From contig OX326960.1 of assembly GCA_946800325.1 (NCBI GenBank), positions 50,215,355-50,279,354 of the forward strand: 64,000 nt of DNA. The letters run 5' to 3'. Each line of letters opens with the position of its first letter. The first letter of the stretch is position 1. The position numbers were made by a program, and so were the translations under genes. The notes beneath the pieces are model-generated. The model saw only the letters and a list, made by a program, of their open reading frames with translations. It had not been told where the DNA came from and ran no database searches. The stretch comes from Luzula sylvatica. Lineage: Eukaryota > Streptophyta > Magnoliopsida > Poales > Juncaceae. This document shows positions 12,780-24,683 of this stretch, piece after piece.

Positions 12780-13617
12780 TGAGCAAATCACTAAAAAATA
12801 AAAAATCAAATAGGAATATCCAGGGGCATTAATTTGATTCTTTTTTTTCTGCCAAAAAATGAAAAAAAAAAGGTCTAAATCTTTTTCCTTTACTAAATAA
12901 AATGAAAAAAGAACAAAAAAATAAGTTGACCCTCTTTTAGAGGCAAAGTTTCCAAGCTTATCAAAATGACAACGCATTGGTACATCCAATATGAATATTC
13001 ATCGTTTCACATCATCAATTATTTTATTTATTAAATAACATATTATATATTTCTCTTACTGTTCAATTGATTAAAATATAAAGGGTGCCACCTGTTCGGA
13101 GTAGCCATAGGCCCATAACAGAAGTATATCTATTCAGAGAAAAAAAAGGCAAAATTGATGTGTAAGTCTGGAAATGAAATCAAGCCGAATTATTTATTTG
13201 CGTAACTGAAAATATCATTTATACCCTTGGGGCCCTGCAAGACATAAAAAGTAAAAACACGTGATATTTTGGTATGATGGTATCTTTTTTTTTTTTTGAG
13301 ATTTGAGATTGCTCCTTATTAAGACCAAAACCAAGTCATACAAGTTTCAGAAATTTGCAGTGAAACTGAAGGCCCATAAAATTGCTAAAAACCAAATACA
13401 TGTTGAGAAATTCGAAACAACAAAAAAGGCATGATCATATATTTAAGCAGAATTCAATTCAATTAACAACAACCCAAGATTAGTCTAAAAACTTCAGACA
13501 TATCAAAGAGGCCCCCACAAAACAAGCACCCAATTTGACAAGCACAAACCCTAATCCCTTTCTCCCCCAAAATTACACCTGTCAAACAAAAGCACTCAAA
13601 CCACTTTAAAGACCAAC
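12780..13617. other. Spacer and 3' flank of the caprin-like gene
   Basis: Contains a T run near 13286-13300 and the likely 3' UTR of the minus-strand gene that stops at 13618. No other gene was seen. Confidence 0.5.
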
Positions 13618-15871
13618 TCAACTGGGTGATCCATGTACCCCATTACCCACCCTAGTATAATTCATGGTAGTACCGCCACCGGTACCTCCATTGGTACCGC
13701 CAAATCTACCACCACCACCACCACCACCACCACCACCACCACCGCGTCCGCCGTTAGTATTATAATAACCACCTCTTGGTTGGTAATTGGACTCATAATA
13801 CTGACCACCACCTCTACCACCATTAGAGTAACCGCCAGGTCCGCCACCTCTACCTCCAGTGCGTCCGTTCGAGAAACCTCTACGACCCGTTTGACCCGGA
13901 GCACCATTTCCACCACGGGCTCCACCACGGCTGTTCTGGTTGAACCTCTTTGGATTGTATTGATTGTCTCTGGGACTTAATTCTGAATGGACCTTGTCTG
14001 TAACGTTGGCTTCTTTGAGGTTTTGTTTGACCGGAGGAACGTCACTAGAAGGATTTGGAGTCTCCGCCTCATCCTGCATTGGCAAATGGGTAATTTAGAT
14101 TGATTGAAATTATATATCGTAAATAATTGTTAGTTTTTTTATATAACATTACCATTTTTAGGGTTTCTTCTTGTGTTGAGGATTGATGATCAGTATATGT
14201 TTCACGAGGTTGAGAATTAACTTGCTCAACCTATAGTTTAAAATTAAATAGATAGAAAGGAAATTAGAATGTTTTTCTACTTCGACCATCTGCAAATATC
14301 TCAAGTGCAAAATTAGGAGAGGATGAAGGAAATTGTTTAACATGATAAACCGACTCAAGAATTCTACAGAATTGTAAAATTGATGAAACCAATGAAAGAA
14401 AGTTATCATGGATCATTCCAATTTAATTAATAAACTTGGTAATTTTATTTCTCAAGTTGCTTACAGTCAATTAATTGGGCATTTTGGAAATACAAAACTT
14501 TTTTTTTGTCATGTGAACTGTTTGCGGTACAACAAATCAGAACATATATCCAATGATTACTACAATTGGATTATAAAAGGATAATTTGTTAACATCAAGA
14601 TAGCTATTTGGTGCCTGTACAGTTGCGGATCTATTATTTGCGGTACATGAAAATTAGAGATGATCTAGTAATACAAGCTATAGTCATTTCAGAGTTACCA
14701 AATCAAACAATACTAGTTCTATATACCAAGTAGATAAAAAATCCTAAATTAAGTATTTCTAATATCGAAGCCAAACACTGCAATCAATTTTAAAACGAAA
14801 ACAAAATTGCAAACTATTCCCAAATAAGAAATAAATACTGAAAAAGAACCAAAAATAGCTCAAGAAAAATTACCTTATTTTCATAACTGGCTGAATCACC
14901 CTCAGTATTGAAATTCTCTGACGAGATAGTGTTTCCCTCAGAGATCTGGAGATGTCCCACTGCAGCAGCTACATCATCTGGAGCCTTCAGTTCAGGTCTG
15001 GTGGTAAAATAATCAGATCCCATTATCTTCTTCAGTTTCTCCTTCAATCCAGCATCTTAAAACAAACAATTCACCATCATAATGTGCATAACATAACCAA
15101 TTATAGGATTCATTATGTATGTAAGAACAAAAAACCCCAGTTTCAGTCTTCCATTGACTATTTGAAACTGAATGTGCAAAATATACACATGAAGACGAAT
15201 GATAAAAGAGAGAACTCACATGTAACAGCCTCTTGAGGATGAATCAACTCATCTGAATTGGCGAGCCAGAGCTTTGCATGGGAAACACATGCCTCGAAAG
15301 CACTCTTGTGTGAAACCCCTTCAGTAACTGCACGCGATGTCATCAGAGAATTCAAAAGTGCTAACATATCCAGATCCTTCTCCTTCAAGAGATCCACCTC
15401 ATCATCGGTGACATAATCATACGTCAAGCAACACCCCCTCTCATGGCTTCGTGTCAGCATCATCGACGTGAACTCACCCTGAGCCTTCACGTCAAACAAG
15501 GACCCGAAATACATCAACTTAAGCAACTCCTCTAACCGTTCATCGTCCTTTCCAACTAGATCCGGTTCTTCCTGCTTCTCATTCTCACTCTCACTCAGGT
15601 TCTGGTTCTCCTTCTGGCCACTAGCCTGCTGCAGTTCTTCCGCTACAGCCGAAACAAGCGGCGATCTGAGCTTCTCAAGCTCGTCGATCAGCGCTACGAT
15701 GATCGGTTTGGAACGAAGAACCTCTTCTTGTTCTTTATTCAACACTTTGCCACTGGAGAGAGATTCTTCCATCTGGACTATGCGATTGTACTTCTTGCGC
15801 AAGGCACGGATACGCTTGGAGATGACGCTTACAACCGGTCCGTCGGTCGATGACTCAGTAGTGGAAGCCAT
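13618..15871 (-). CDS. Caprin-like RGG/glycine-rich RNA-binding protein
   Basis: Four exons join in frame: 15871-15220, 15055-14874, 14230-14153 and 14073-13618, giving 455 residues. The N-terminal 220 residues are helical and charged (ISKRIRALRKKYNRIVQMEE, then GKVLNKEQEEVLRSKP), resembling the coiled-coil start of animal caprins, and continue with DDERLEELLKLMYFGSLFDV. The middle is acidic and low complexity. The C-terminal 110 residues are RGG/GYY repeats (SRGGARGGNG, GRRGFSNGRTGGRGGG) with 12 or more consecutive Gly coded by a triplet run near 13707-13743. RGG tails bind RNA and favour stress-granule condensates; caprins control mRNA translation in the cytoplasm. The plant function is inferred only from this architecture. 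Plant annotations often say just glycine-rich protein. The ATG gives MASTTESSTDGPVVS, a natural start. Confidence 0.85.
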
Positions 15872-16529
15872 TGTCGGTAGATTTCTTGGTTCTTGATATG
15901 ATTTTGGGGAGGGAAATTATCAATGGAGGGTATTGACGGCGGATTGGGGGTTTATATGATTGGATGAGACGGAGGCAATGAAGAGATGCCGTGGACTCGG
16001 TCTTTATGCTAATATACTCAATGACAGTTTGGTTCCACGTTGTCAATGGTAGTGTATTATTGGTACACCTGGTTTATATAAGTTTATAAAGGAGGAGTAT
16101 ATGAATGGATATCATCTTATCTAGACTTGGTGTACGATCAGAATTTGCATGAGAGGTATGATTGATGTACGGGTTGAGGACACGTGGCGTGAATCAGGCT
16201 TAGTTAGATATGGTACATTAATTGCGAAATAAGTTGTGATTTTGGGTACGATATCTTGTTTTATCTTGTTATTAATTATGAAGGACATGAAATATGATGT
16301 GAGTTTTGGATAAAGAGCAAAAAGGGATATCAGCCCAATAATTATTATGAACTGTGGTGATTTATACTGGGCTGGATCTGAAGAAGGTCCAATATACATG
16401 GATCAAAATTGTTTAAATTTTTAACCAAATCTTTTGTTTTCCAATCCACTTAATCCTTCATTTTAAGAGGCATGTCAAATAATCATGGCAGAATTCAATT
16501 TTCCTGTGTGGCCTGCGAAATATCATAAC
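15872..16529. promoter_or_regulatory. Upstream region of the caprin-like gene, partly duplicated at 24.7 kb
   Basis: From 15966 onward this sequence (AGACGGAGGCAATGAAGAG...) recurs at 24684 as the start of copy B of the tandem duplication. The duplication breakpoint therefore lies about 95 bp upstream of the caprin-like start codon, inside its probable 5' leader or promoter. Most of that promoter also exists at 24.7 kb without a gene attached. Confidence 0.5.
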
Positions 16530-17053
16530 AATTTCACGTATATACACGACTCGAAAACATGAAATTTCGTAAATACCTCTATAAATCTCTTCAATTATCA
16601 TGGATATTCTTAAATTGAACTTTTAGTTAAAAATTTGTTAATTTTTTCGATCAAAATATTTTTTCATTTTACCCCTATGTAAATATAGTAGCTACATAAA
16701 ATTTTGAGACTAGTATTGATTTGAAGAAGGATTTTTGGAAGGAAATCAGGAGATATATTTGATAATATCTTCTTTTTTATTTTAAATATTATTTAAGAGC
16801 AAAATTTATTCATAATCATAGAAAAATAATCTTAAAAATTAGGTAAATGACATATTAGTAACGAGAAGGACGTTGATGATTTTTAATGAGATAATAGGGG
16901 TATCTATGCTATTTTAATAATTTTATAGGGTTAATCATGATATTTGAAGGGTTTTAAAGAATAACCATGACATTTGAAGGGTTTGCAGGGGTATTTGTAA
17001 ATTTTCACATTATTGAGGGGTATAGGTGAAATTACAGGGGTATACGTGAAATT
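16530..17053. mobile_element. Mutator-like MITE with AATTTCACGTATA termini, shared by both duplication copies
   Basis: Begins AATTTCACGTATATACACG and ends with TATACGTGAAATT. Its arms carry inverted series of CTTCAAATATCATGGATATTC-like units (for example TCTTCAATTATCATGGATAT on the left and TGACATTTGAAGGGTTT on the right). The counterpart in copy B begins near 25255 and ends about 25776, so it predates the duplication. No transposase frame. Confidence 0.6.
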
Positions 17054-17328
17054 GCGTCTTTAATCATTATATTTTATGATGTAGTTTTTACGAATGTAAA
17101 TGGTTCAGATATTATCCAAATCATATTCGAAAAAAAATATTCGGATCCGAATGAATCCGGGTACTTTTATTCAGACTTGGATCTGAATCAATATTCATTT
17201 TTAGTGTCGGATCGAGATAACTTTTTTCGATCCAGTTCTCGAATTCGGGTTCGAGTATTCGGTAGTGGACATTATATATTTTTGTACATATCATATTTGA
17301 TATTAGTTGGAAAAAAAACATATATCAT

Positions 17329-19262
17329 AATTTCAGGTGTATCCCTCAAAAGCGTGAAATTTTACAAATATCTCTGTATAGCCCTTCAAATATCATGCAT
17401 ACTCCTAAATTGAAATTTTAGCATTGGATTTTTTGTTAAAAATTCCATTAGTTTTTTTTTGTGGTCTTATCCTTGTATAAAGGGAAAATTTCTCCTATAT
17501 CCTTGTTAAATTGATAAATTACATATTTAGCCCTCTTAAAATGATAATATCATATTTATCCCTACTAACTCATATTAATCACAAATATATCCAAAACTAA
17601 CAATGTTGTTAAATTTAACAGAAAATTTATCATAATTGACTGATTTACCCCTCAATTAATTGTCCATCCAATAAACTTCTTCAAACCCTAAACCCGATAA
17701 GAAACGAAAACCCGATAAGAATAAATCTCTCTTTATCTTCATAAGTAATCCCAGCAAAGTAAAATCTAAGCCGAACAAAATGCCTCCTCTCTCTTCTCTC
17801 TCTTCTCGATGTACATCTCCCACTCTCTTCAAAGAGAGAGAGACTGGTGAAGGAGGAACTATCTCCCCTCTCTCCAATCCTCTTCAATCCAATCTATCCA
17901 ATCTATCCTCCGATCCTCTTTTTCAGATATTAGTTTTTTGTTTTTATTTTATTAAGGTGTTTTTAGTTTCCAAATCAAATATTGTGTATTCAGTTTTTTA
18001 CAGAATTTTTGAATTGACGAATCAAGAAATAAATTCCGATATAATAGCTTGGTTAGTAGAGTTATCTCAAGGACCATATACATCCATCAGTTCTTTGATC
18101 TTATCCTCACATTCTTCTGCATCGGGTTGCCAGCATATTTTCTAGAAACAGAGTTAATTTAGAAATGGAGAAAGGGGATATTGAGGGTGAGAGGCGACTG
18201 TAGAAAAGCCATGAAAAAACAGAGCAAGAGGCTGACGTAGGAATATGGACATGTGCGTGCATAGATGGATATGTGGCAGATAGACGGACGTATAGAGATG
18301 AATGGAGCTGGGCAGAGGTTCCGAGGAATAAATAAGCGAGGAGATGTATGGTGTGAGGTCTCGACAGAGATAAGATTATGAGAGCAGAGAGTTCGAGATG
18401 CGAGAAGAAGGGGGCGTGTATAAATTCTATCGCCATTGATGTAGCTCGATAAAAGACCTCATGATACTTCAATCGTCGCCGAGATATACAGGGAGAGAGG
18501 GGAGATAGTTCCTCCTTCACCAGTCTCTCTCTCTCTGAAGAGAGTGGGAGATGTAAATCGAGAAGAGAGACGAGGCTTTTGGAGTGAGTTTTTGTTAAGC
18601 TTATATTTTACTTTGCCGGAGATTACGTATAGAGAAGGAAATATAGATTTATTCTTATCGGTTTTGGGTTTGAAGAAGTTTATTTGATGGAGAGTTAATG
18701 AGGGGTAAATCAGTCAATTGCAAGTAATTTTCTGTTAAATTTAACAAAATTGTTAGTTTTGGATAAATTTGTGAGTAATATGAGTTAGTAGGGATAAATA
18801 TGATATTATCGTTTTAATAGGGATAAATATGTAATTTATGGATTTAGTAAGGATATATGTGAAATTGCCCCTTGTATAAATACAGTAGCTACTTGAAATT
18901 TTAAGAATAATAATGATCTGGTTAATGATTTTTGGAAGGAAATAATGAGATAGATTTGACAATGCTTGATTTTTTTAAGGTTTTAAGTATTATTTAAGAA
19001 CAAAAGTTATTCATAATAAAAATATATTTAAAAATTAAATAAATTGACAAATTACTAATGAGAAAGACGATGGTTTTTAATGAGATATATAATGGATATT
19101 GTGATATTTGAAGGATTTTATAGGAATAATCATGATATTTGAAGAGTCCATAGAGATATCCATGATATTTGAAGGAATTGCAGAGATATTCGTGAAATTT
19201 CATACTAGTGAGAGTTATGGGTGAAGTTATAATGTTTTATAGGGGCATGTGTGGGTGGAATT
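17329..19262. mobile_element. Second MITE of the AATTTCACGTGTA family, split in copy A by a nested element
   Basis: The left part (17329-17481: AATTTCAGGTGTATCCCTC, then ATAGCCCTTCAAATATCATG) and the right part (18881-19262, with ATGATATTTGAAGAGTCCA and an end near GGAATTGTGCC) form an inverted-repeat element. It is interrupted here by the insertion at 17482-18871. In copy B (about 26046-26588) it is continuous. Confidence 0.6.
17482..18871. mobile_element. Mutator-like long-terminal-repeat element, 1,390 bp, empty site preserved in copy B
   Basis: Terminal inverted repeats of about 400 bp: the left end opens GGGAAAATTTCTCCTATATCC and the reverse complement of the right end opens GGGGCAATTTCACATATATCC (each cited to 20 bases or fewer in key part). 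Matching stretches include ACATCTCCCACTCTCTTC and GACTGGTGAAGGAGGAACTA on both arms. TTGTATAAA flanks both sides (17473-17481 and 18872-18880); copy B has it once (about 26192-26200). The 9-bp duplication supports Mutator type. The unique centre (about 17890-18490) has no recognisable transposase. Confidence 0.88.
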
Positions 19263-19967
19263 GTGCCTTATTTTAATTGGTGTTTTATTATTAGGGATGT
19301 CAATGGGGCTGGTCGGGGCCAATTAATTATATCGAATATCATTCCACTGTACGTTTCATGAGAGCGAGACCAACTAATAAAGAAAAGAATCTGATACTAA
19401 AAGATATATTTCCATTTGAATTTTTTTTTTCCATTCTTCCATTTTACAATGAGGACATATATGGTGTCCTACAAAAATAAGAAAAAATTTCTCGATGACG
19501 TTGTCACGTTAATTAGACTAATGGTTAATTGAGTTGAAAATTTAATTTTAATAAAATTTGATAGGTACGAACCAATTAACAAACATACAAATTAACAAAA
19601 AATTAATTTTAATTAAGATTATGATAAATACGAGTCGGTTAATAAAAAATGAACACACTTTCGATAAAGTCATCGAGAATATTTATCTCACTTTTGTGAA
19701 GACAAGTATAATTTTCTTTTTACAACAAAGCATGTCATGTTTACATTGAATTTATATAAGCATTGTTGCTAGGAATTTTATTTTCCGAGTTCACATTTCC
19801 CTTGTTATTAAGCAAATAAAATGTACGATGGAATTAAGATGTCCAATGTGGAAGAAAAAGCAAAGCACCGAATAAATGCTCACAGATAAAACGAGCAACT
19901 TCTAGAGAAGCCTTGTCTTCATCTTCATGGTCGGTCCCTTTTCTTAATATATCCCTTCCTTCACTTA

Positions 19968-20222
19968 TAAGGGTGTCAACGGTTCGGATACGGTTCGGAT
20001 AGTGGTCGTACCAGATCCATATTCATATTTTTTTTCGGATATGGATTCGGATACGGTACTATCCGAATCCAGATACGGTTCGGATATTAAACGGATATGG
20101 ATACGGTTCGGATATTGTCGGATACGGATCATATTCGGATATTAAAACAGATACTATGATATAATAATATAATAATATTTTTAGAATTCAAATCTTGATT
20201 ATTTTATAATTTTAAAACAAAT

Positions 20223-20282
<60 letters not shown>

Positions 20283-20547
20283 AGTGATTATTGATTATTA
20301 TGTATTATTGTGAGTAAAATATAGTTATTGTCTATTGTGTATTACAATAATTTTGATCATGATTACAACAAAACGGTTATCCGTTTACAAATTTTATTCG
20401 GATCCGGATAGTATTCGGATTCATATCCGGATCCATCAAAATTTTAGCTTCTAGATTCGAATTCATACCCGTAAAAACGAATACGGTTCCGGATCCGGAT
20501 ATTTTTGGGATCCGGTTCGGGCAATATCTGTCCCATTGACACCCCTA
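19968..20547. mobile_element. hAT-like non-autonomous element, 580 bp, empty site preserved in copy B
   Basis: Termini TAAGGGTGTCAA (left) and TAGGGGTGTCAA (reverse complement of the right end) with an 8-bp duplication TTCACTTA (19960-19967 and 20548-20555); copy B has one TTCACTTA at 27342-27349. Subterminal regions are packed with GGTTCGGATA and CGGATATGGATACGG motifs in both orientations, as hAT transposase-binding arrays often are. The centre holds a (CA)n(TA)n microsatellite at about 20226-20282. Confidence 0.88.
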
Positions 20548-20695
20548 TTCACTTATCTTCCTTTTCTCCCGTATGCGGTGTCCATATCTCATCAATTTCA
20601 TATATAAAGCACCAGTGATCAAATTCTACACTATGAAATTACAAACCCTAATTCTCCAGTAGATTTTTCTCTTTTTTGTGATTTTATAAAAGAAG

Positions 20696-21100
20696 ATGAG
20701 CGATCCGAAGTACGGCTATCCATATCCTCCTCCACAAGGTACTATATATGATCTTTTTAAACACCTAATTAGTAAATCAGATGTAATTTATGTTAAAATG
20801 ATGTTTTTGTAGTTTTGTATTTTGATTTATGCTTCTTTTATTCGGTGTAAATAGGTTACTACCATGGACCTCCAGTGATGGCACCGCCGCAGTATGCAGC
20901 TCCGCCACCTCCAAACCGAGAAACTAATTGCCGCGATGGATGGTATGATTTCTCAATTAAAATACAAAATAATTACAAAAATTTATTTTAATAAGTATGA
21001 CTAATTGTTGATATAATTTTTTTTCAGCCTTGCTGCTTTGTGTTGTTGCTTCCTAGTCGACGAGTGTTGTTGCGATCCTTCGATTTTATTTGTAACCTAG
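20696..21100 (+). CDS. CYSTM-type small cysteine-rich membrane protein, copy A
   Basis: Three exons (20696-20738, 20855-20942, 21028-21100) give 67 residues. The N-terminal part is Tyr/Pro-rich (MSDPKYGYPYPPPQGYYHGP) and polar. The C-terminal part holds the cysteine-rich membrane helix CLAALCCCFLVDECCC, the hallmark of the CYSTM family. These are tail-anchored, stress-related plasma-membrane proteins that form dimers. It differs from copy B at several residues (H/Q after YY, RETNCRDG versus RQTGCLEG) while splice sites are identical, so both copies look intact. The spacing from duplication start to gene is longer here because of the two insertions upstream. Confidence 0.9.
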
Positions 21101-22034
21101 ATTCAACTGCGAGTATGTGAAATTTGTCACCCCTGATGAAATTGAAAATTCTACGAACTGTCGGATTGGCATCGCATGTTGTGTACTGGTTTAATTATTG
21201 TAAAATTATTGTAATTCAACTTAGTAAATAATAATTGTTAGTATTATTACTGCTACATTGTATTTTGTTCAGGCTGTATCAATTTGTGACTTGTATTCAT
21301 GGTTATTGCTTTGACAATAAATTGCTTGTCAATTGTAGATTTTATGTCAGTTTATTATTTTAATTAAAATTGTATGTAAGTTTGATGTTATGAAATGTGG
21401 TTTTTTTTGTGGTTGGAATTATAAGTGAAATGTATGTACGTTTTTGGTGTGTACAAAGTTATGGGATTTGCTGTCCCCAATTTTGTCCAGTTAACTTTGG
21501 TTTATTAGGGCCATTTGATCTGTTTTTTCTTGGTCGGTGTTCATCAAAACCATCCATTTTTTTTGGATCAAGTCTTGGTAAACTATCGGACATTAAATGT
21601 TGTTCACTTTTATAATAAACTAGCTATATCCCCGCGCAATTGCGCGGGACATCATACCTCTTTTTTGCATGTCTTTTATATAATTTATTTAAATAGAATT
21701 AGTTCGTTGGCGAATTGACGCGTGCGTTTGAATTAAATTAATATAATCATGACATATTTGCAAATATAATGATGTCGATAAATGCATAAAATTCATGAAA
21801 TTAGTCTATCGAAGAAAAAAAAATATTAAATTTTACTTTGCTCCAAAATGTACTCGCCGTATTTTTCATATTCGTACAATTGCATTTAATTAATGCATGT
21901 CTTTTTTTTTGGGTTTATTCGTTGGAAATTGAGATATTAATATTTTTCACCAAATTTTACTATACAATGCTTTATGTTCTAAGTTAATATATTTAATGAA
22001 CATGATAACTAACACATGTTAGCTATTAATTTAA

Positions 22035-22295
22035 GGGGAATTCTATCATACACCCTTTTACAAGGGTATTTTGGGTATTTTAGCAATTAATTATATTTGT
22101 AAAAGGGTGTATCATAAAATTTATCTTTTATGGACATTTTTGTTTAAATGAACAACAAAAAATTCCAATTTAGTCAAAAATTAATTGATAAATATATTTG
22201 AGATTTTACCTTAAATATTCATAAATGGATAATTACTTCAAATACCCTTGAAAATGGGTGTATGGTAAGGAAAATGGTGTATGATAGAAGCCCCC
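22035..22295. mobile_element. Mutator-like MITE, 261 bp, nested in the Helitron-like element
   Basis: The left end GGGGAATTCTATCATACACC and the reverse complement of the right end GGGGGCTTCTATCATACACC are near-identical. Both sides carry TTAATTTAA (22026-22034 and 22296-22304), a 9-bp target duplication. No coding capacity. Confidence 0.85.
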
Positions 22296-22629
22296 TTAAT
22301 TTAATACGTAATTAACATCTGTTCGAATTCATAAATTCGAATCAATATTAATGAATTTTAAATTATATGTTCTAATTATCACACTAATTAAATGCAATAT
22401 TACAAATATGGAGAATACGACGGTACATTTTGGATGAAAGTGAAAAAAAAAAAATTTAATATCAGATCTACTGTTCATGCGTAAAAAGGATATTAAATTT
22501 TATTTTACTCCAAAATGTACCCGCCGTATTCTTCATATTTGTACTATTGCATTTAATTAACGTGATAATTAAAACATATCATTAAAAATTCATTAATGTT
22601 GATTCGAATTTATGAATTCGAACTGATGT

Positions 22630-22865
22630 TAATTACATATTAAATTAATAGGTAACACGTCTCAGTTATCATGTTAATTAAATATATTAACTTAGAACAT
22701 AAAACATGTTATGGTAAAATTTGGAGAAAATTATTATCAATTTTTTTTTATGTTTATTACATATTAAATTAATAGGTAACATGTCTCAGTTATCATGTTA
22801 ATTAAATATATTAATTTAGAACATAAAACATGTTATGGTAAAATTTGGAGAAAAATATTATCAAT
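22630..22865. repeat. Tandem duplication of about 115 bp inside the Helitron-like element
   Basis: The block containing TTACATATTAAATTAATAGG, CTCAGTTATCATGTTAATT and GTTATGGTAAAATTTGGAG occurs twice head-to-tail (from about 22630 and 22747). An inverted relative lies near 21950-22020 (CACCAAATTTTACTATACAA, TTATGTTCTAAGTTAATAT). Confidence 0.75.
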
Positions 22866-23165
22866 TTTTTTTGACACGTGTCTGCATAGTTTGAGATGTT
22901 GGAAAATATAGAAAGACGAACATATATATTTTAACCCTGAATAATTTGAATAGAGACGGTACATCATGGACCGAGAAGACTGACATGGCATATCTCTCTC
23001 TTGGTGCATGTGGAACTGTTGTGGCCAAAATTCATCATCCATTTAGAACAACACAGAGAATACACGGTCAAAACCACAAAAAATCTCAAAAAAAAAAATG
23101 TAAAGCCCTGCTGACGTGGCAGCTTGTGGAAGAGGAGATTTTACCAAGTTTATACATAAGAAGAA

Positions 23166-24683
23166 ATATTACAATAAATAATATTTATGTTAAAATACCA
23201 TTTTCAACAATTATTAATATTTTAATATTTATATTTATCTATGGTAATTTTTTATATCTATCTTTTATTTATTATTTCTTACAATATTATAATATTTATG
23301 TATTATTTATTTTTAACTTTTTAGTTATTTATTATTTATTAAATTATAAAGATTTATAAAATAAAATAATGAGGGTATAATTGTCATTTTAAAAAAAAGT
23401 AACAAAAAGATAAGAATTTTTTGAGAAAAAATTAAAATATAGGGAAGTTTTTTGAAAGAAATAAAAAATATATAGAATTTTTGAAGAAATTTAAAAAAAT
23501 AGTGATTTTCTAAACGACATGAGATTTTTCATAATTTGTAGAGAAGTTAAGGTTTTTTTTTTAGTGAAATTCTCATTTGGCCTTTTCTTTTCAATGACTC
23601 GTCTCTCTAAGCTTTGTTTGATTTGGGGGTAAAAAGAGGAGAGGGAAGAAAAGGAAAGGAAAAATAATTATTAGGACGACTATTTTTTATCTTATTCATG
23701 TTTGATTTGAAGAGGTGGAAATAAAGCATAAATGAGGAAGACGTATTTGTGTGTATTATATTAATTTTTATTTTGAAACTAAATTATATAAATAGAACGA
23801 ACTAATTTTTAAAATCTGTGATAACATAAATTCCTAAAATACAATTTATCCTAAATATTTTTTTTTTAAATGTAATATTTTTCAAAATAATTAATTTTTT
23901 TTGTACACATTTTTTTCATCATCTCTATTTCCCTTTTCTTCCATTCCCTTTCATTTCTATATATCCCAAATCAAGGATGAAAATGTTTTGTTTTACCTCA
24001 TCGCCCCTCCCCCTCCTCTCCCCTCAAACCAAAACCAAGATTCAAGATTAGGAAATAATCTTCGACTGTTTTGTTTCGACCAAGATCAACAACACTATTA
24101 CTTATTTTGTCTTTAGAAGTGCTAATATTTTTATTGGAGTTTTGTATTAGTGTTTATTTGAATAATTAATGACTTAATTGCTAGAGTAACCTTTTCTTTT
24201 AAATTTTGTTGCATAGTACATATATACATACTAACACACATACTAACACACACATACATACATACATACATACATACATACATACATTTGTGTCGTTGTT
24301 TCTTTACTATTGAAGAAAAATACAGTTTTTGATCAACGGTAAAAGAGTACGTACAATGACACACGAACGTACGCATCCGAGAAGACGGATAAATGCACAA
24401 TATGGTACGTCACGACGCACCTAGTGTAATGAGTCTGCAGGATTGTGGACTTAGCCAAATCCGAATTTTTACAGCCTTGCGTCAAGACGGACCATATGGT
24501 GCGTCGTGACGGTAGGGTGCGTAATTTGTCCATAGACTAATTGACATTGGTGCGTCATGACGGAACATATGGTGCGTCATGACGGAACATGTATAAAAGT
24601 TGTTTTATGACATATTTTATTACACACGAGATGATGTATCCAATATGTGTTTTTTGGGTGTCCTTATCTTATTACATATAAAG
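23166..24683. other. End of copy A and spacer before copy B; microsatellite and TGACG cluster
   Basis: Up to 23968 this is duplicated sequence without a gene. From 23969 to 24683 it is unique: a CATA microsatellite at about 24245-24290, then a run of near-palindromic GGTGCGTCATGACGG units at about 24400-24595. No coding frame was supported. Confidence 0.6.
24400..24595. promoter_or_regulatory. Cluster of CGTCA/TGACG palindromes (bZIP-like sites)
   Basis: Five close units: TGGTACGTCACGACGCACC near 24402, TTGCGTCAAGACGG near 24477, GGTGCGTCGTGACGG near 24499, and two copies of GGTGCGTCATGACGGAACAT near 24550 and 24572. Each carries TGACG or its complement, the core bound by TGA-class bZIP factors. 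Function is inferred from sequence only; a short tandem repeat is the alternative. Confidence 0.3.

Larger units (their letters stand above)
21620..23166 (-). mobile_element. Helitron-like non-autonomous element, absent from copy B
   Basis: Read on the minus strand the element ends in a perfect palindrome CCCGCGCAATTGCGCGGG (21631-21648), a 7-bp spacer and CTAG (21620-21623), the classic Helitron 3' end. Copy B runs TAATAAATATTACAATAAAT with nothing inserted (28421-28440); copy A resumes the match near 23165. The 5' (TC) end is unclear: host bases at the right junction differ by two T/A bases from a perfect A|T insertion. No RepHel protein frame inside. It carries a nested MITE (22035-22295) and internal tandem repeats. 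Confidence 0.75.
15966..23968 (+). repeat. Tandem segmental duplication, copy A (8.0 kb, with three extra insertions)
   Basis: Nearly identical, collinear sequence occurs at 24684-29214. Removing the insertions at 17482-18871, 19968-20547 and about 21620-23166 with their target duplications leaves roughly 4.5 kb, matching copy B (4.53 kb). Copy A lacks a short GC-rich piece present at about 26640-26705 in copy B. Each copy holds one CYSTM gene. Confidence 0.92.

Noticed and set aside
13633..13980. 115-codon Thr-rich plus-strand frame
   Set aside because: It is the antisense of the RGG/poly-Gly exon of the caprin-like gene.
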